Shown here: piece after piece, positions 14,534-24,300 of the stretch
How the letters are laid out: each line of letters starts with the position of its first letter
Numbering within the stretch: position 1 is the stretch's first letter
Source: Candidatus Magasanikiibacteriota bacterium
GTDB lineage: Bacteria; Patescibacteriota; Patescibacteriia; Magasanikbacterales; UBA922
Reading direction: 5' to 3'
Assembly: GCA_903837125.1 (NCBI GenBank)
Contig: CAILTG010000094.1
Coordinates: forward strand, 1 to 52,442
DNA: 52,442 bases
Made by a program: the position numbers and the translations under genes
Notes under the pieces: model-generated
What the model saw: only the letters and a program-made list of their open reading frames with translations
What the model was told of the DNA's origin: nothing
Database searches by the model: none

Positions 14534-15919
14534 ATGCAATTAAATCTCTTCAGCACTCTCACTCACAAAAAAGAGCCCTTTTACCCCCTTCGTGGCAAGT
14601 CTGTAGGTCTTTATACTTGTGGCCCCACGGTTTACAACTATGCTCACATTGGCAACCTGCGCACCTATGTTTTTGAAGATATCTTAAAACGTGTTTTAGA
14701 ATACAATAAATACAAAGTAAAGCAGGTCATGAACATTACTGACGTTGGCCATCTCACTTCCGACGCCGACCAGGGTGAAGATAAATTGGAAAAAGGCGCA
14801 GCCCGCGAACACAAAACTGTTTGGGAAATCGCTGAATTTTATACTAAAAAATTTCAGGAAAATTTAAAAGATTTAAATATAGAAAGTCCGAATATTTGGT
14901 GCAAAGCCACTGACCATATTCCAGAACAAATTAAATTAGTACAAACTTTAATTGATAAAGGCTATACTTATAAAACTTCAGACGGAATTTATTTTGATAC
15001 CACAAAAATTTCTGACTATGGCAAGCTGGCCAATTTAAAAAACCAAGAACTTAAGGCTGGTGCCAGAATTGACATGGGCGAAAAGAAAAATCCCCATGAT
15101 TTTGCGCTATGGAAATTCTCCCCTACTGGCTCAAAACGCCAAATGGAATGGAACGCTTTTGGTAAAAAAGGCTTTCCTGGCTGGCACCTTGAATGCTCAG
15201 CCATGAGTATGAAATATTTAGGCGAACAATTTGATATTCACTGTGGGGGAATTGATCATGTGTCAATCCACCATACGAATGAAATTGCGCAGTCTGAAGC
15301 TGCTACTGGAAAAAAGCCTTGGGTTAAATATTGGTTGCATGGTGAATTTTTGGTTATGAACCAAAGTAAAATGGCTAAATCAACTGGCAACTTTGTAACT
15401 TTAGAAACTTTAAAAGAAAAAAAAATCGATCCCCTAGCCTACCGGTATTTATTATTGCAGACACATTATCGCAAGCAATTGACGTTTAGCTGGGAAGCGT
15501 TGGAAGCGGCACAAACAGGGTTGGAGCATTTATACGGAGAAGTCTTTAAAGTCAAAAGTCAAAAGTCCATAATGTTTAAAAGCCACGAGGTTGAAAATAA
15601 ATTTCAAGAAGCGATAAATGATGACCTAGATATGCCAAAGGCACTAGCGGTTGTTTGGGAGGCCATAAAAAATAATCAAATTGATTATAAAACGCTATTA
15701 AAATTTGATGAAGTGCTGGGGTTAAATTTGAAAAAGATCAAAAGATTGAAAGATCAAAAGATTGAAATGCCAGACGAGGTAAAAAAACTTTTGGATTTGC
15801 GTCAACAAGCCCGCGAACAAAAAAACTGGACTGAAGCTGACCGTTTACGCGAAGAAATTAAAAAATTAGGATTTACTGTAGAAGACGCCAAGGATGGACA
15901 AAAAATTTCTAAGTTATAA
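14534..15919 (+). CDS. cysS: Cysteinyl-tRNA synthetase
   Basis: The class I synthetase charges tRNA-Cys. The HIGH-type motif is HIGN in [14 protein letters not shown], and the KMSKS-type motif is KMAKS. Zinc ligands are Cys in YTCGPTVY, Cys in WHLECSAM and the His/Glu of [10 protein letters not shown]. Length (461 residues) is normal. The frame opens 16 codons earlier, but the ATG at 14534 fits the family and lies 9 bases after TATAAT. Two in-frame short repeats occur in the C-terminal helical region: KVKSQKS (15548-15568) and a perfect 16-base duplication giving [11 protein letters not shown] (15734-15765). It is convergent with the next gene, 2 bases apart. Confidence 0.96.
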   Translation: MQLNLFSTLTHKKEPFYPLRGKSVGLYTCGPTVYNYAHIGNLRTYVFEDILKRVLEYNKYKVKQVMNITDVGHLTSDADQGEDKLEKGAAREHKTVWEIAEFYTKKFQENLKDLNIESPNIWCKATDHIPEQIKLVQTLIDKGYTYKTSDGIYFDTTKISDYGKLANLKNQELKAGARIDMGEKKNPHDFALWKFSPTGSKRQMEWNAFGKKGFPGWHLECSAMSMKYLGEQFDIHCGGIDHVSIHHTNEIAQSEAATGKKPWVKYWLHGEFLVMNQSKMAKSTGNFVTLETLKEKKIDPLAYRYLLLQTHYRKQLTFSWEALEAAQTGLEHLYGEVFKVKSQKSIMFKSHEVENKFQEAINDDLDMPKALAVVWEAIKNNQIDYKTLLKFDEVLGLNLKKIKRLKDQKIEMPDEVKKLLDLRQQAREQKNWTEADRLREEIKKLGFTVEDAKDGQKISKL

Positions 15920-15921
15920 AA

Positions 15922-17370
15922 TTACCCAAACTTCACATCATCTTGCGCAATTACATGACCTGAATCAGTTAATAAATCATTTTTACCCGGAACACGGTTT
16001 GTCTGAACTTTTTTTCCAGTTTTATCAAGTTCTTTAGCAAGGAGTGACGCCACACTTTCCGTTGGCAAGCCTGCTGGCGGTTCGCCACGTTTACCAACTG
16101 CTTTCTGAACCAAAGGAGTTTTAACGTGGGACATGGGAAAATGCCAAATACTGGCCAATTCTTCAATATTTAAAACAAAAGAATTGCCCCCGGTTTTCAT
16201 TTTTCGCTTTTTATAGGCCCTAATTAACAAATTTTTTCGATAACTACGCCTGGCTTGTTTAAAAAAGAAAGCGGCCACAGTTTTGTAAACCGGTATAATA
16301 GAATTAGAATTAGGAATATTAAACTGAGTCACTGCACCTATTAAAGCATTCACCCCATGCTCTGGCTTAAACATTTCTTTTCTGGCTGCGTATACTCCGC
16401 GCATTTTAGTCTTAAAACCAATTTTTTGAATTTTAGTTTCCATTCCCTCTAACAACTTTCCTTGCCCTGGAGACAATACTTTTTTTTCTTCTTTTTCTTC
16501 ATGTTCCTCGTACTCACTAGCCATACGACCAAAAACTTGATCACCAATAAATTCTATAGCTTTTAAACCATAGGTTGGTATATTATCTAAAACACCAGCC
16601 ACTCCACCACCATGTGCATGGCTGGATTTTCCTTCAGTAATTTCTTCCATTTTTTTAATCACTTGTTCTTTCCAGGAATTAGAAATTGGCTCTACCAAAA
16701 TTTGAAACCACATTTGTTCTCCGGCACCTAAACGTGAAAAACTTTCCAAAAAAGTACCCATAGGATCCTTTAAAACAGTGTCCTTAGAAATTTTATGCTC
16801 AAATTCAGTGTAGGAACGAAGTGGCTGGCCGAAATGCTCGGCTAAACCAAAATCCGCTGCCCAAACGTCATAATATTCATTGGGATAATGACTGGGAACC
16901 AAATCTACATAATCCTCTACTTCAGTAATCTCGGCATCAGAATATTGTGCATAAACTGCTGCTTCCACCAAATCACGAAATCTTTCTTCAGTTCTAATTA
17001 AAAACTGAATATAACCCTCAATACTAATAATTTCAAAACTAAACCAGCGCTGTTTAAATCCTAAAATAAAACGTTCTTCCAAATCTGGATTATTAAAAGC
17101 ACCAGCTAAATGATTGAATAACTGTTCTACAGCCTTTGGGGTTTGCACATTCATAGGTGGCACATCCACTGCCAAAAGTACCCACTTCCATTGACTAACA
17201 TATAATTTTTGCTTGTATTCCAAAAACATATGAATAACTGTATAAAGTAACAGCCAATCCAAAACAACCCAACCTAAAATAGCCATCAATTGAATTTCAA
17301 TACTGGTAATATCTTGTGACCAAAAACCACTAAAGGCTCCTGTATTAATTGTAAATAAGCCAAAATCCAT
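15922..17370 (-). CDS. Large membrane-anchored protein of unknown function
   Basis: The 482-residue protein has an N-terminal hydrophobic segment (about residues 23-45), then a large soluble region rich in aromatic residues (FKQRWFSFEIISIEGYIQF, EYYDVWAADFGLAEHFGQP) and a Lys-rich C-terminus. I recall similar proteins in other Patescibacteria, often near a VirB4/TraC-like ATPase; no such ATPase is in this window, and the assignment is from memory only. The frame opens 11 codons upstream, but those codons are the inverted repeat at 17376-17405; the ATG at 17370 (MDFGLF) is the likely start. Confidence 0.65.
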   Translation of the reverse strand: MDFGLFTINTGAFSGFWSQDITSIEIQLMAILGWVVLDWLLLYTVIHMFLEYKQKLYVSQWKWVLLAVDVPPMNVQTPKAVEQLFNHLAGAFNNPDLEERFILGFKQRWFSFEIISIEGYIQFLIRTEERFRDLVEAAVYAQYSDAEITEVEDYVDLVPSHYPNEYYDVWAADFGLAEHFGQPLRSYTEFEHKISKDTVLKDPMGTFLESFSRLGAGEQMWFQILVEPISNSWKEQVIKKMEEITEGKSSHAHGGGVAGVLDNIPTYGLKAIEFIGDQVFGRMASEYEEHEEKEEKKVLSPGQGKLLEGMETKIQKIGFKTKMRGVYAARKEMFKPEHGVNALIGAVTQFNIPNSNSIIPVYKTVAAFFFKQARRSYRKNLLIRAYKKRKMKTGGNSFVLNIEELASIWHFPMSHVKTPLVQKAVGKRGEPPAGLPTESVASLLAKELDKTGKKVQTNRVPGKNDLLTDSGHVIAQDDVKFG

Positions 17371-17375
17371 AACAG

Positions 17376-17405
17376 GATACAAAATACACGTAAAAATATA
17401 CAAAA
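17376..17405. repeat. Left 30-bp inverted repeat flanking the four-helix-bundle gene
   Basis: This 30-base sequence is the exact reverse complement of 17853-17882. It begins 2 bases before the stop codon side of the four-helix-bundle gene and runs up to 5 bases from the next ORF's start codon, adding spurious codons to that frame. Confidence 0.9.
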
Positions 17406-17407
17406 TT

Positions 17408-17773
17408 TTAAATTGACTCTATTTTTTGTTCTAAATAATCAATCGTACTCCATAGCATTTTTGCAATTTCATCTAACATTTCTAAACCTTGTTTAAATTC
17501 ATCTTCTACAATCCATTTTTGTGTGAAAGAAAAATACAAAATATATTTACACTCTTGAGTAGAACCATGCGAGGTTTCATAAAAATTTAACTTTACTTTT
17601 TCTTTCCTTCTAGCAAAACCCTCCACATAATTCAACATGATGGACACAGACGCCCGCTTTAATTGCGATATTAATCCATAAATTTCATCCTTTGGTAATT
17701 TATTAGCTATTTTATAACTAAAAACAACATAGGCATGAATTTTTCTTTTTAATAAATCATGAAACTTTTCCAC
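17408..17773 (-). CDS. Four helix bundle protein (S23-type)
   Basis: The 121-residue protein shows the four-helix-bundle/S23 pattern: FHDLLKRKIHAYVVFSYKIA, LPKDEIYGLISQLKRASVSI, the N-x-V-E-G-F/A-R-R segment (LNYVEGFARRKEKVKLNFYE), and a C-terminal amphipathic helix. Such proteins were first seen encoded in rRNA intervening sequences and are scattered in CPR genomes; their function is unknown. The start is GTG at 17773. The gene is exactly bracketed by perfect 30-bp inverted repeats (17376-17405 and 17853-17882), with an extra direct copy at 17801-17836. That arrangement suggests a mobile unit of about 507 bp without a transposase. Confidence 0.85.
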   Translation of the reverse strand: MEKFHDLLKRKIHAYVVFSYKIANKLPKDEIYGLISQLKRASVSIMLNYVEGFARRKEKVKLNFYETSHGSTQECKYILYFSFTQKWIVEDEFKQGLEMLDEIAKMLWSTIDYLEQKIESI

Positions 17774-17800
17774 ATTTAACTATTATTTTTTATATATTCA

Positions 17801-17882
17801 TCACGTTTGTTTTGTATATTTTTACGTGTATTTTGTCTCCTTGTCACGTTTGTTTTGTATATTTTTACGTGTATTTTGTATC
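17801..17882. repeat. Two direct 36-bp copies including the right inverted repeat
   Basis: A 36-base sequence at 17801-17836 is repeated exactly at 17844-17879, with 7 bases (CTCCTTG) between. The second copy extends into the 30-base match (17853-17882) with the inverted left end at 17376-17405. Confidence 0.9.
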
Positions 17883-17886
17883 TTGT

Positions 17887-18057
17887 TTAGTGGCTGCCGC
17901 TACCCAGCAATTTGTGAATTGCCACATAAATAACAATTACTCCCAAACCAGTCCACCACCAGCCGTGAGCACTAGAAACATAACCAGAAAAATAAGCCAA
18001 GAGTACTATTAAAGATCCACAAAATGCCACCATATGGCGAATAAAATTTTCAGTCAT
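17887..18057 (-). CDS. Small membrane protein, 56 aa
   Basis: No family recognised. Two hydrophobic segments (VAFCGSLIVLLAYFSGYVSS and WWWTGLGVIVIYVAIHKLL) make up nearly the whole protein, so it is probably a two-pass membrane protein with a His-containing tail. The frame extends 21 codons upstream, but an extended -10 box (TGTGGTATACT, 18102-18092) lies inside that extension, so the ATG at 18057 is chosen. It follows secF in the same direction after a nested palindrome. Confidence 0.6.
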   Translation of the reverse strand: MTENFIRHMVAFCGSLIVLLAYFSGYVSSAHGWWWTGLGVIVIYVAIHKLLGSGSH

Positions 18058-18091
18058 AAATTCAAGAGTTAAAAAGCTTATAATTATGTCT

Positions 18092-18102
18092 AGTATACCA
18101 CA
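18092..18102 (-). promoter_or_regulatory. Extended -10 promoter (TGTGGTATACT)
   Basis: Minus-strand TATACT (18097-18092) with TGG extension, 34 bases before the ATG of the 56-aa membrane protein. Same motif class as at 385, 4478 and 14363. Confidence 0.5.
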
Positions 18103-18128
18103 AATAAAAAAGCCAACCAAATGGCTGA

Positions 18129-18199
18129 CTTTATCCCGATTTTGCTTCGAGCAAAATCGAAGATCCTCTATTTCAATCGAAATTGAAATCGGGATAAAC
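18129..18199. repeat. Nested palindromes directly after secF
   Basis: Outer arms TTTATCCCGATTT / AAATCGGGATAAA enclose two inner hairpins (CGATTTTGC-TTCGA-GCAAAATCG and TTTCAAT-CGA-ATTGAAA). The structure starts at the secF stop codon. It could act as a terminator or mRNA 3' stabiliser, and it has the modular look of a dispersed palindromic repeat. Confidence 0.7.
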
Positions 18200-19113
18200 T
18201 ACTCGTCGCTATGTCTATTATTCCAATTATGCCACACCACAAGTAACGGACTGGCAATAAAAATTGAAGAATAAGCTCCCAAAAAGATGCCAATGAGCAA
18301 TGCCAGAGAAAAATAATGAATACTGGCTCCTCCAAAAACAAACAAAGCCGCCAATACAATCAAGACGTTTAAAGTGGTGTTGATAGAGCGCATAAAAGTT
18401 TGATTCACTGCCACATTTACTGTTTCAGCAAAATCATCAGAACCATGGCGAACAAGATTTTCGCGAATGCGGTCAAAAATAACAATTGTATCATTAACCG
18501 AATAACCTAAAATAGTTAAAATGGCCACCACAAAAGGTATGTCTACTTCCACCCCGGCAAAATGACCTAAAAATGAAAACACACCAGTAGTAATTACTGT
18601 ATCATGAAAAACCGCCAGAATAGCCGTGACACCATATTTCCAAGAAGCTATTGGCTTACTGACTCTACGAAAAGAATAAGCAATAAAAATAATAATACCA
18701 ATCATCACGGCAATAGCTGCATACAAAGCACGAATGCGCAATTGTGAACTAATGGCCGGACCAATGGTTTGAAACTGAATTTCCAAAACTTTATTATCAT
18801 TAATTTCAAAATTTTGACGTAATTTATTTAACATGACCTGATGTTCTTCTTCATTCAAAAAACGCGTTTTGATGGTCATGTTTTTTTCTCCACTGGGTTG
18901 CACCACCATTTCTCCAAAATTTAAAGTTTTTAAAGCAGCTTGTACTTGGCTTACCTGCGGCCGATTATTAGAAAAAGTTGCTTCCAGCATTGAACCGCCT
19001 TTAAAATCTATTCCTGCATTTAAACCAAAAACTATTAGAAAAAAAACACTGGTCACAAATAGCATGCCGGAAATAGTTAAATTTAATTTTCTATAACCAA
19101 TAATATTTACCAT
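18199..19113 (-). CDS. secF: Protein translocase subunit SecF
   Basis: SecF works with SecD to drive late steps of protein export with proton motive force. The 304-residue protein has an N-terminal membrane segment, the FGLNAGIDFKGGSMLE signature, a periplasmic domain, and five further membrane segments with GVEVDIPFVVAILTILGYSVNDTIVIFDRIREN (split here: VAILTILGYSVNDT / IVIFDRIREN), the conserved D4 region. It starts 21 bases after the secD stop. Length is normal. Confidence 0.95.
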   Translation of the reverse strand: MVNIIGYRKLNLTISGMLFVTSVFFLIVFGLNAGIDFKGGSMLEATFSNNRPQVSQVQAALKTLNFGEMVVQPSGEKNMTIKTRFLNEEEHQVMLNKLRQNFEINDNKVLEIQFQTIGPAISSQLRIRALYAAIAVMIGIIIFIAYSFRRVSKPIASWKYGVTAILAVFHDTVITTGVFSFLGHFAGVEVDIPFVVAILTILGYSVNDTIVIFDRIRENLVRHGSDDFAETVNVAVNQTFMRSINTTLNVLIVLAALFVFGGASIHYFSLALLIGIFLGAYSSIFIASPLLVVWHNWNNRHSDE

Positions 19114-19134
19114 ATAATTTTCAATTTGGAAATT

Positions 19135-21195
19135 TTATTTCTTAACTTCTTCTGTCTTTGGCTGTGTATAACCCAAAAATAATTTATTACCAAACTCTGG
19201 AAACCAAGGCACAATAAATCTGACCATTACCCGAGTAACAGTAATGGCAGTAAACATGGAAACCAAAATACCTACAGCCAAGGTCAGAGCAAAACCCTGT
19301 ACAAAACTAGAACCAAACCAAATCAACATTACACAGGTGATTAAAGTAGAAACATTACTGTCACGAATAGATGGCCAAGCTCGTAAAAATCCTTCTTCTG
19401 CTGCTGCTTTCAAGCTTTTACCCCAACGTAATTCTTCTTTTAAACGTTCAAAAATAAGCACATTGGCATCTATGGCAATACCAATAGACATAATAAAACC
19501 AGCAATACCAGATAAAGTTAGAGTAACACCAATAAATTTTGTAACTGCCAAGGATAGAGCTACATAAACTGTTAAAGCAATAACTGCCAAAAATCCTGGT
19601 AAACGATAAAAGAAAATCATGAAAAGCATAACAATTATTGTACCAATAATTGCTGCTCCCAAACTTTTAGCCAAAGATTCCGAACCTAAAGTAGCGCCAA
19701 CATTTTGTTGAGAAATTAATTCTACTGGCACAGGCAAGGCACCGGCATTAAGGCGCTGAGCCAAAAGTTTTGCTTCATTTAAATTAAAACCACCGGTAAT
19801 TACTGCTTGACCATTGCGAATTGGTTCATTGACTCTGGGCGCGCTAATTACTGTACCATCCAAAAATATGGCCACAGGTTTACCAGCATTACGGGTCGTA
19901 ATGTCAGAAAAAAGTTGAGTACCCTCGGTATTAAATTGCATAGAAACTTGCACAGCTCCAGTTTGCTGATCTGTTACCACCTCAGATCTCTGTAATTGTT
20001 TTCCGGAAAGACCTGTATCTTTCCAAGGACTTTGTGGTGGTAAAATATCAGTTTCAGTTTCAGTTTTAATTAAAATTCTCCATAATTCATAAGTCTGAGT
20101 TGGTTGTTCTGCTTTTTTATAAATTATATGATAGCCAAATTGTGTTTCTACCGGACCAATTATTTCTCCTACTTTGGCCTTACTTAGAGCATCGGAAAAT
20201 TCTTTTACCATCATTTGTGGCATAAAAGTTCCTAAATCTCCACCATTATTTTTGTTGCTTAAATCATCAGAATTGGCTTTGGCTAAATCTGCAAAATTAT
20301 TAGCATTGGCTTGATTGTAAAGATCTTGTGCTTTTTTAAAAGCCTGATCACGAGTTAGAGTGGCTTGATCACAACCTTTGGATCCTAAATAACAAATTAA
20401 AATATGGGAAGCAGTAATTTCATTCTCACCAGGTTTTTCTGCTCCACGCTTTAAAATATTGTAACCCTCGGTGGAACTTACTAAAGTTTTACTAATCTCA
20501 CCAACTTTACTGGAAGTAGCCCAGTTGTAAAATTCGGGGTAGGCGGAATATTTACCAACATAATTTAAATAACCATTATTATTTTTACTCTGAGTATCAT
20601 CTGAATATTCTTTTACCAAAGCCGAAAAATCCTGCCCAGCGCTGGCTTTTTGTAAAACTTCCTGAGCTTTTTTCTTAGCATTAACATTATATAAATCCAG
20701 TTGTTTTTTCTCTTCAAGAGTTAAGCTTCTGGGCGGAATATTATTTTGCTCTTTAAATTCCAAAATTGGAGTTTCACCAATCATTTTTATAGCAGTATTA
20801 ATATCAGTTACTCCTGGCAAATCCACAATAATACGATAATCACTACCCACTTTGGTAGTTTGGATAATTGGTTCCGAAACTCCTAAACCATTAATTCGGC
20901 GTTCAATAATATCGCGCACGCCTTCTACAGAAACTGTTTGATCCGACATCTTAATTTTACTCACATCAGCGCGATATACCAATTCCGCACCACCCTGCAA
21001 ATCCAAACCTAAATTAAAATTCTTTTCTGGAATTCTAGGTAAACCCAAACTAGTAGTGTTATTTACTTTATCAACAACTTTATTAAAATATTTTGGCACA
21101 TCAAAAGAAATGGCCAGAAGCAATAAAACAAAAATCCCCACTATTCCCCAGCGGAGTTTTGACCTAGTATTGTATTTGGTTCTTTTAACTTGCAT
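19135..21195 (-). CDS. secD: SecD with inserted parvulin (PpiC)-like domains
   Basis: SecD core features are present: N-terminal membrane segment (16-32), FNLGLDLQGGAELVY (60-74), the P1 region, and the C-terminal membrane block with the SIGIAIDANVLIFERLKEE signature. At 686 residues it is much longer than most SecD because residues about 155-365 are inserted in the periplasmic domain. Residues 261-361 form a parvulin-like domain (TASHILICYL, FADLAKANSDD, NGGDLGTF, IGPVETQFGYHIIYKK). Residues 171-251 look like a second, half-length copy. This would place a prolyl-isomerase or chaperone module on the exit side of the channel. secF follows. Confidence 0.92.
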   Translation of the reverse strand: MQVKRTKYNTRSKLRWGIVGIFVLLLLAISFDVPKYFNKVVDKVNNTTSLGLPRIPEKNFNLGLDLQGGAELVYRADVSKIKMSDQTVSVEGVRDIIERRINGLGVSEPIIQTTKVGSDYRIIVDLPGVTDINTAIKMIGETPILEFKEQNNIPPRSLTLEEKKQLDLYNVNAKKKAQEVLQKASAGQDFSALVKEYSDDTQSKNNNGYLNYVGKYSAYPEFYNWATSSKVGEISKTLVSSTEGYNILKRGAEKPGENEITASHILICYLGSKGCDQATLTRDQAFKKAQDLYNQANANNFADLAKANSDDLSNKNNGGDLGTFMPQMMVKEFSDALSKAKVGEIIGPVETQFGYHIIYKKAEQPTQTYELWRILIKTETETDILPPQSPWKDTGLSGKQLQRSEVVTDQQTGAVQVSMQFNTEGTQLFSDITTRNAGKPVAIFLDGTVISAPRVNEPIRNGQAVITGGFNLNEAKLLAQRLNAGALPVPVELISQQNVGATLGSESLAKSLGAAIIGTIIVMLFMIFFYRLPGFLAVIALTVYVALSLAVTKFIGVTLTLSGIAGFIMSIGIAIDANVLIFERLKEELRWGKSLKAAAEEGFLRAWPSIRDSNVSTLITCVMLIWFGSSFVQGFALTLAVGILVSMFTAITVTRVMVRFIVPWFPEFGNKLFLGYTQPKTEEVKK

Positions 21196-21247
21196 AGATA
21201 AGTTGCGAGGTCTATTTTACAATAACCCTTAAAAAAGGTCAAGGGGA

Positions 21248-21279
21248 TAAAACAAAAGCCCTGCGATTTATTACAGGGC
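21248..21279 (-). terminator. Terminator after the giant-protein operon
   Basis: Stem GCCCTG / CAGGGC with a following CTTTTGTTTT run on the minus strand, 29 bases after the stop of the 1744-aa gene; a second small hairpin (GCCAAAAATTTTGGC) lies between. Confidence 0.7.
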
Positions 21280-21307
21280 CTGAAAACTGCCAAAATTTTT
21301 GGCTTTT

Positions 21308-24300
21308 TTATCTAGGTGATTCGGATTTAGACTCAACCGGTATAACTTTTATACCAATATCCTTATCAAAACCAATAACAGCTGGCACTGGTTTCCCGTC
21401 TCCAATTTTCATTAATAACTGACCACGGTCATCTTTGGAGTAAGTATTATGCTCATCTGCCACAAAATATTCTTTGCCCTGAATTTCAACTTTTATGCCA
21501 TGACTGCCATTAACCACAATACCAACACCTACTACGGGTTGCACAACCAATTGTCCCTCCGGAGACAAAGTTTTATAAAATTGATCTAACAAAGCACTGG
21601 AAGTTTTAGGAACTACCGGTGGTTTAAAATTTATCAATTTCTGCCTTATATCTTCCACAAGACCAGCTGCTTTATCCCCACTAACTTTCACACCATTCAA
21701 ACGACCATTTAACTCATTTTGTGCCGCAACCGAAACAGGATTAACTTCTGGAGTTGGAACAACTTCTCCCGCTTTCGTTGCTTCTGATATTTTAACAGCT
21801 TTGGCACTTATACTCTTTGTTTCTTTTACTTTTGGTTCGGTACTATCACCTTTTTTAGCAACAACAGCATCTGTCGCCCCCTCAGTACTTTTTGATTCAG
21901 TTCCAGTCCCAACAGTTGCTATTTTGGCAGGAGTTGGTATTTCTGTACGCCCAGTTCCACCGCCACTTTTTGTGGGGGGCACAACAGTCTCTGTTCCCGG
22001 AACCCTTATTCCTATACCACCGCCACCAATATGTCTTTCTCCACCACCAACTCCACCACCGCTTCCGCCACCACCACCTCCATGTCCCATACCTGTTGGG
22101 GCGTGTGCTAAAGCCTCAAGAGCAGCGGCAGCAGCCTTACCTGCACCTTTAAAAGTCATTTTATGAGGAAAAGCTGGTGGTAATTTAGAAAAATCAGTAG
22201 AAAAAGCTTTGTTTACATCTCCGCCAGGAGGCGAAGTGTAGTAGCCAATTAAGGCATGGGTACTATTATCATAAACAGCCACCACTGCTCCGGTGGTGCC
22301 ATCTGGCATTTCAAATCCAATTTTGGCTGTCAATATATCTGAACCACCTGGTTGACCAATACCACGACCCAAAATTGGTTTAGAAACAGACAATATTTTT
22401 CCCTCAGGATTAACTTTTGCTTCTGTTGCTGCTTCATGAACTGGCACGTGAACTCGGTGCGCTGATCCGTGTTCAATTATTGGTTGACCTTTTTCATCTA
22501 AACCAAGATAATGAGCATTTTCACCTTTAGCATAAAGATCATGCCCACCACCTACTAAACCTTTATTAAACAAATCTGTATCAACTTGCGCTTTAAGACT
22601 TTCATACAATCCATGAACCATAGCTGAAACTTCTTTGGTTGGCTTCCCCCCTCTAGTGGCATGAATTACTGTTTTCAAATAATTTTCAGCAAAACTTTTA
22701 AAATCTCTAGGCTTGCTTAAATGCAAACTCTGTTCAGCCAAACCATGAATTTTTAATTCATTTTGTAAAAAATGAGCCGCTCCAGCAGTATCGCCTTCCC
22801 TGAGCAAGGCTTCAAAAGTTACCATTTCCCGTTGCGCTCCAGCGTGAGTAATAGTACTTACTTGACCTTTCAAAATATCTGCATGAATATCTGAACCACC
22901 ACCTCTAACTTCTGAAGCATGATAAATCTCCTCAAGATCTGAAATCTCAAGTTTAGGATAGGTTTTTAATAAAGTAGCAAAATAATCAGAACCTTTATTA
23001 CTTAAACCAGCTGGAATATCATTTGCCCTATCATCAACTGCTACTTCCGGAACAGCGGCTTCAGCTTCTACACCAGCGCTACCACCTCCAGACGGTTGAT
23101 GAATAACATTTGAAGCTTCTGATTCACTTATAGTTGAAACTGGCACAGTTGACTCTACATCAACACCACCATTATCAACATTAGGCGCTTCCACATTATG
23201 ACCAGTCGCAGAATCGTCTGCTTCTACGGAAACAACATTACCAGCAGTTGGTTCAACAGCTTGATCTGAAACCGCTTCTACTGCATTATTACCACCAGCA
23301 ACAGGAGTACTTGCTTCAACAGTATGAGCTTCAACATTTGGAGTATTACCTCTAGTTGACACAACAGCCTGAACTGTTGACTGTTCAACTGCGATTGTAC
23401 CATCAGCAGTAAACCGTACAACGTGACCTGTGGCTGCCCCAGCCGCTTTGAAACCAGTTTCTGCTGTTTGTGGAGCGCCGCCACCATGAAATTTATCCCA
23501 AATTTTACCTATTGATGCAGTTGGATGAGAATAAAACCCAATCATCCGTTCACAATTATCTACAAAATTCTTTCCCAAAGAAGCCAGAATTTGATCCCAA
23601 TTTTTATCAGTAAAATTATCAGTTATTTTACCAACCATCTCATGCATTCCTTCATATCCGCCGGCCGCCACACCAAAAATACCAACTGATCGCATAATTG
23701 CTCCCACATTTTGCATTACCGACATACCTACCTCTAGTTTACTTTTTTTCCAGCGATCTTTTAATTTTACTTCTTTATCCTTTGACCAAAGACCAAAACT
23801 AGCTGTTTCCATGAAAGCATTATATGTTATATCCTTAAGATAATGCATGTTCGCTTCTTTTTGTGTAGCACCCTCCAGTTTTTTTTGTTTCTTTTCTGCG
23901 TTAGCTTTACGTGCCCGTTCTGCAATTGCTCCCAAACCATAAATTGCACCTCTTAAAGCGATTGCTCCAGTACCAACCAAAGCCAAACTGGCAGCATCTT
24001 TGAAAATACTCATGCCTGAAACTTTTTTCACTAAATAAGCTTCTACTGCTTCATTTATTTTGGCATCACGTTCTGTTCTACCCACAGTTGTTTCTTTTCT
24101 ATATTGATCAATAATTTCATCAATTCGCTTTAACAATTTTTCTTTCATTTCCGGCACCAAATACTCAGCTGAATTTATTTTATCTTTTAGCAGATCAATT
24201 CTAGTATCAGCATAAATTTCCGTATGCTTTACATCCGGACCGGCATTCCAAGCAACTTTTTGAGCTTCAATAAATTCTTTTAGAGCTGCTTTTATTTGTT

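Noticed and set aside
15922-17403. Longer start for the 482-aa membrane protein (MYIFTCILYPV...)
   Set aside because: The added codons are the 30-bp inverted repeat, which also starts an unrelated frame at 17812; they are repeat-derived, not conserved protein.
17801-17882. Two identical 36-bp direct repeats, considered as a CRISPR array
   Set aside because: Only two copies with a 7-base gap, no spacer-length interval and no cas gene; better explained as ends of a repeat element.
21801-22166. Rightward 121-codon proline-rich frame
   Set aside because: It is the antisense of the glycine-rich run of the 1744-aa gene and has no promoter or ribosome site.
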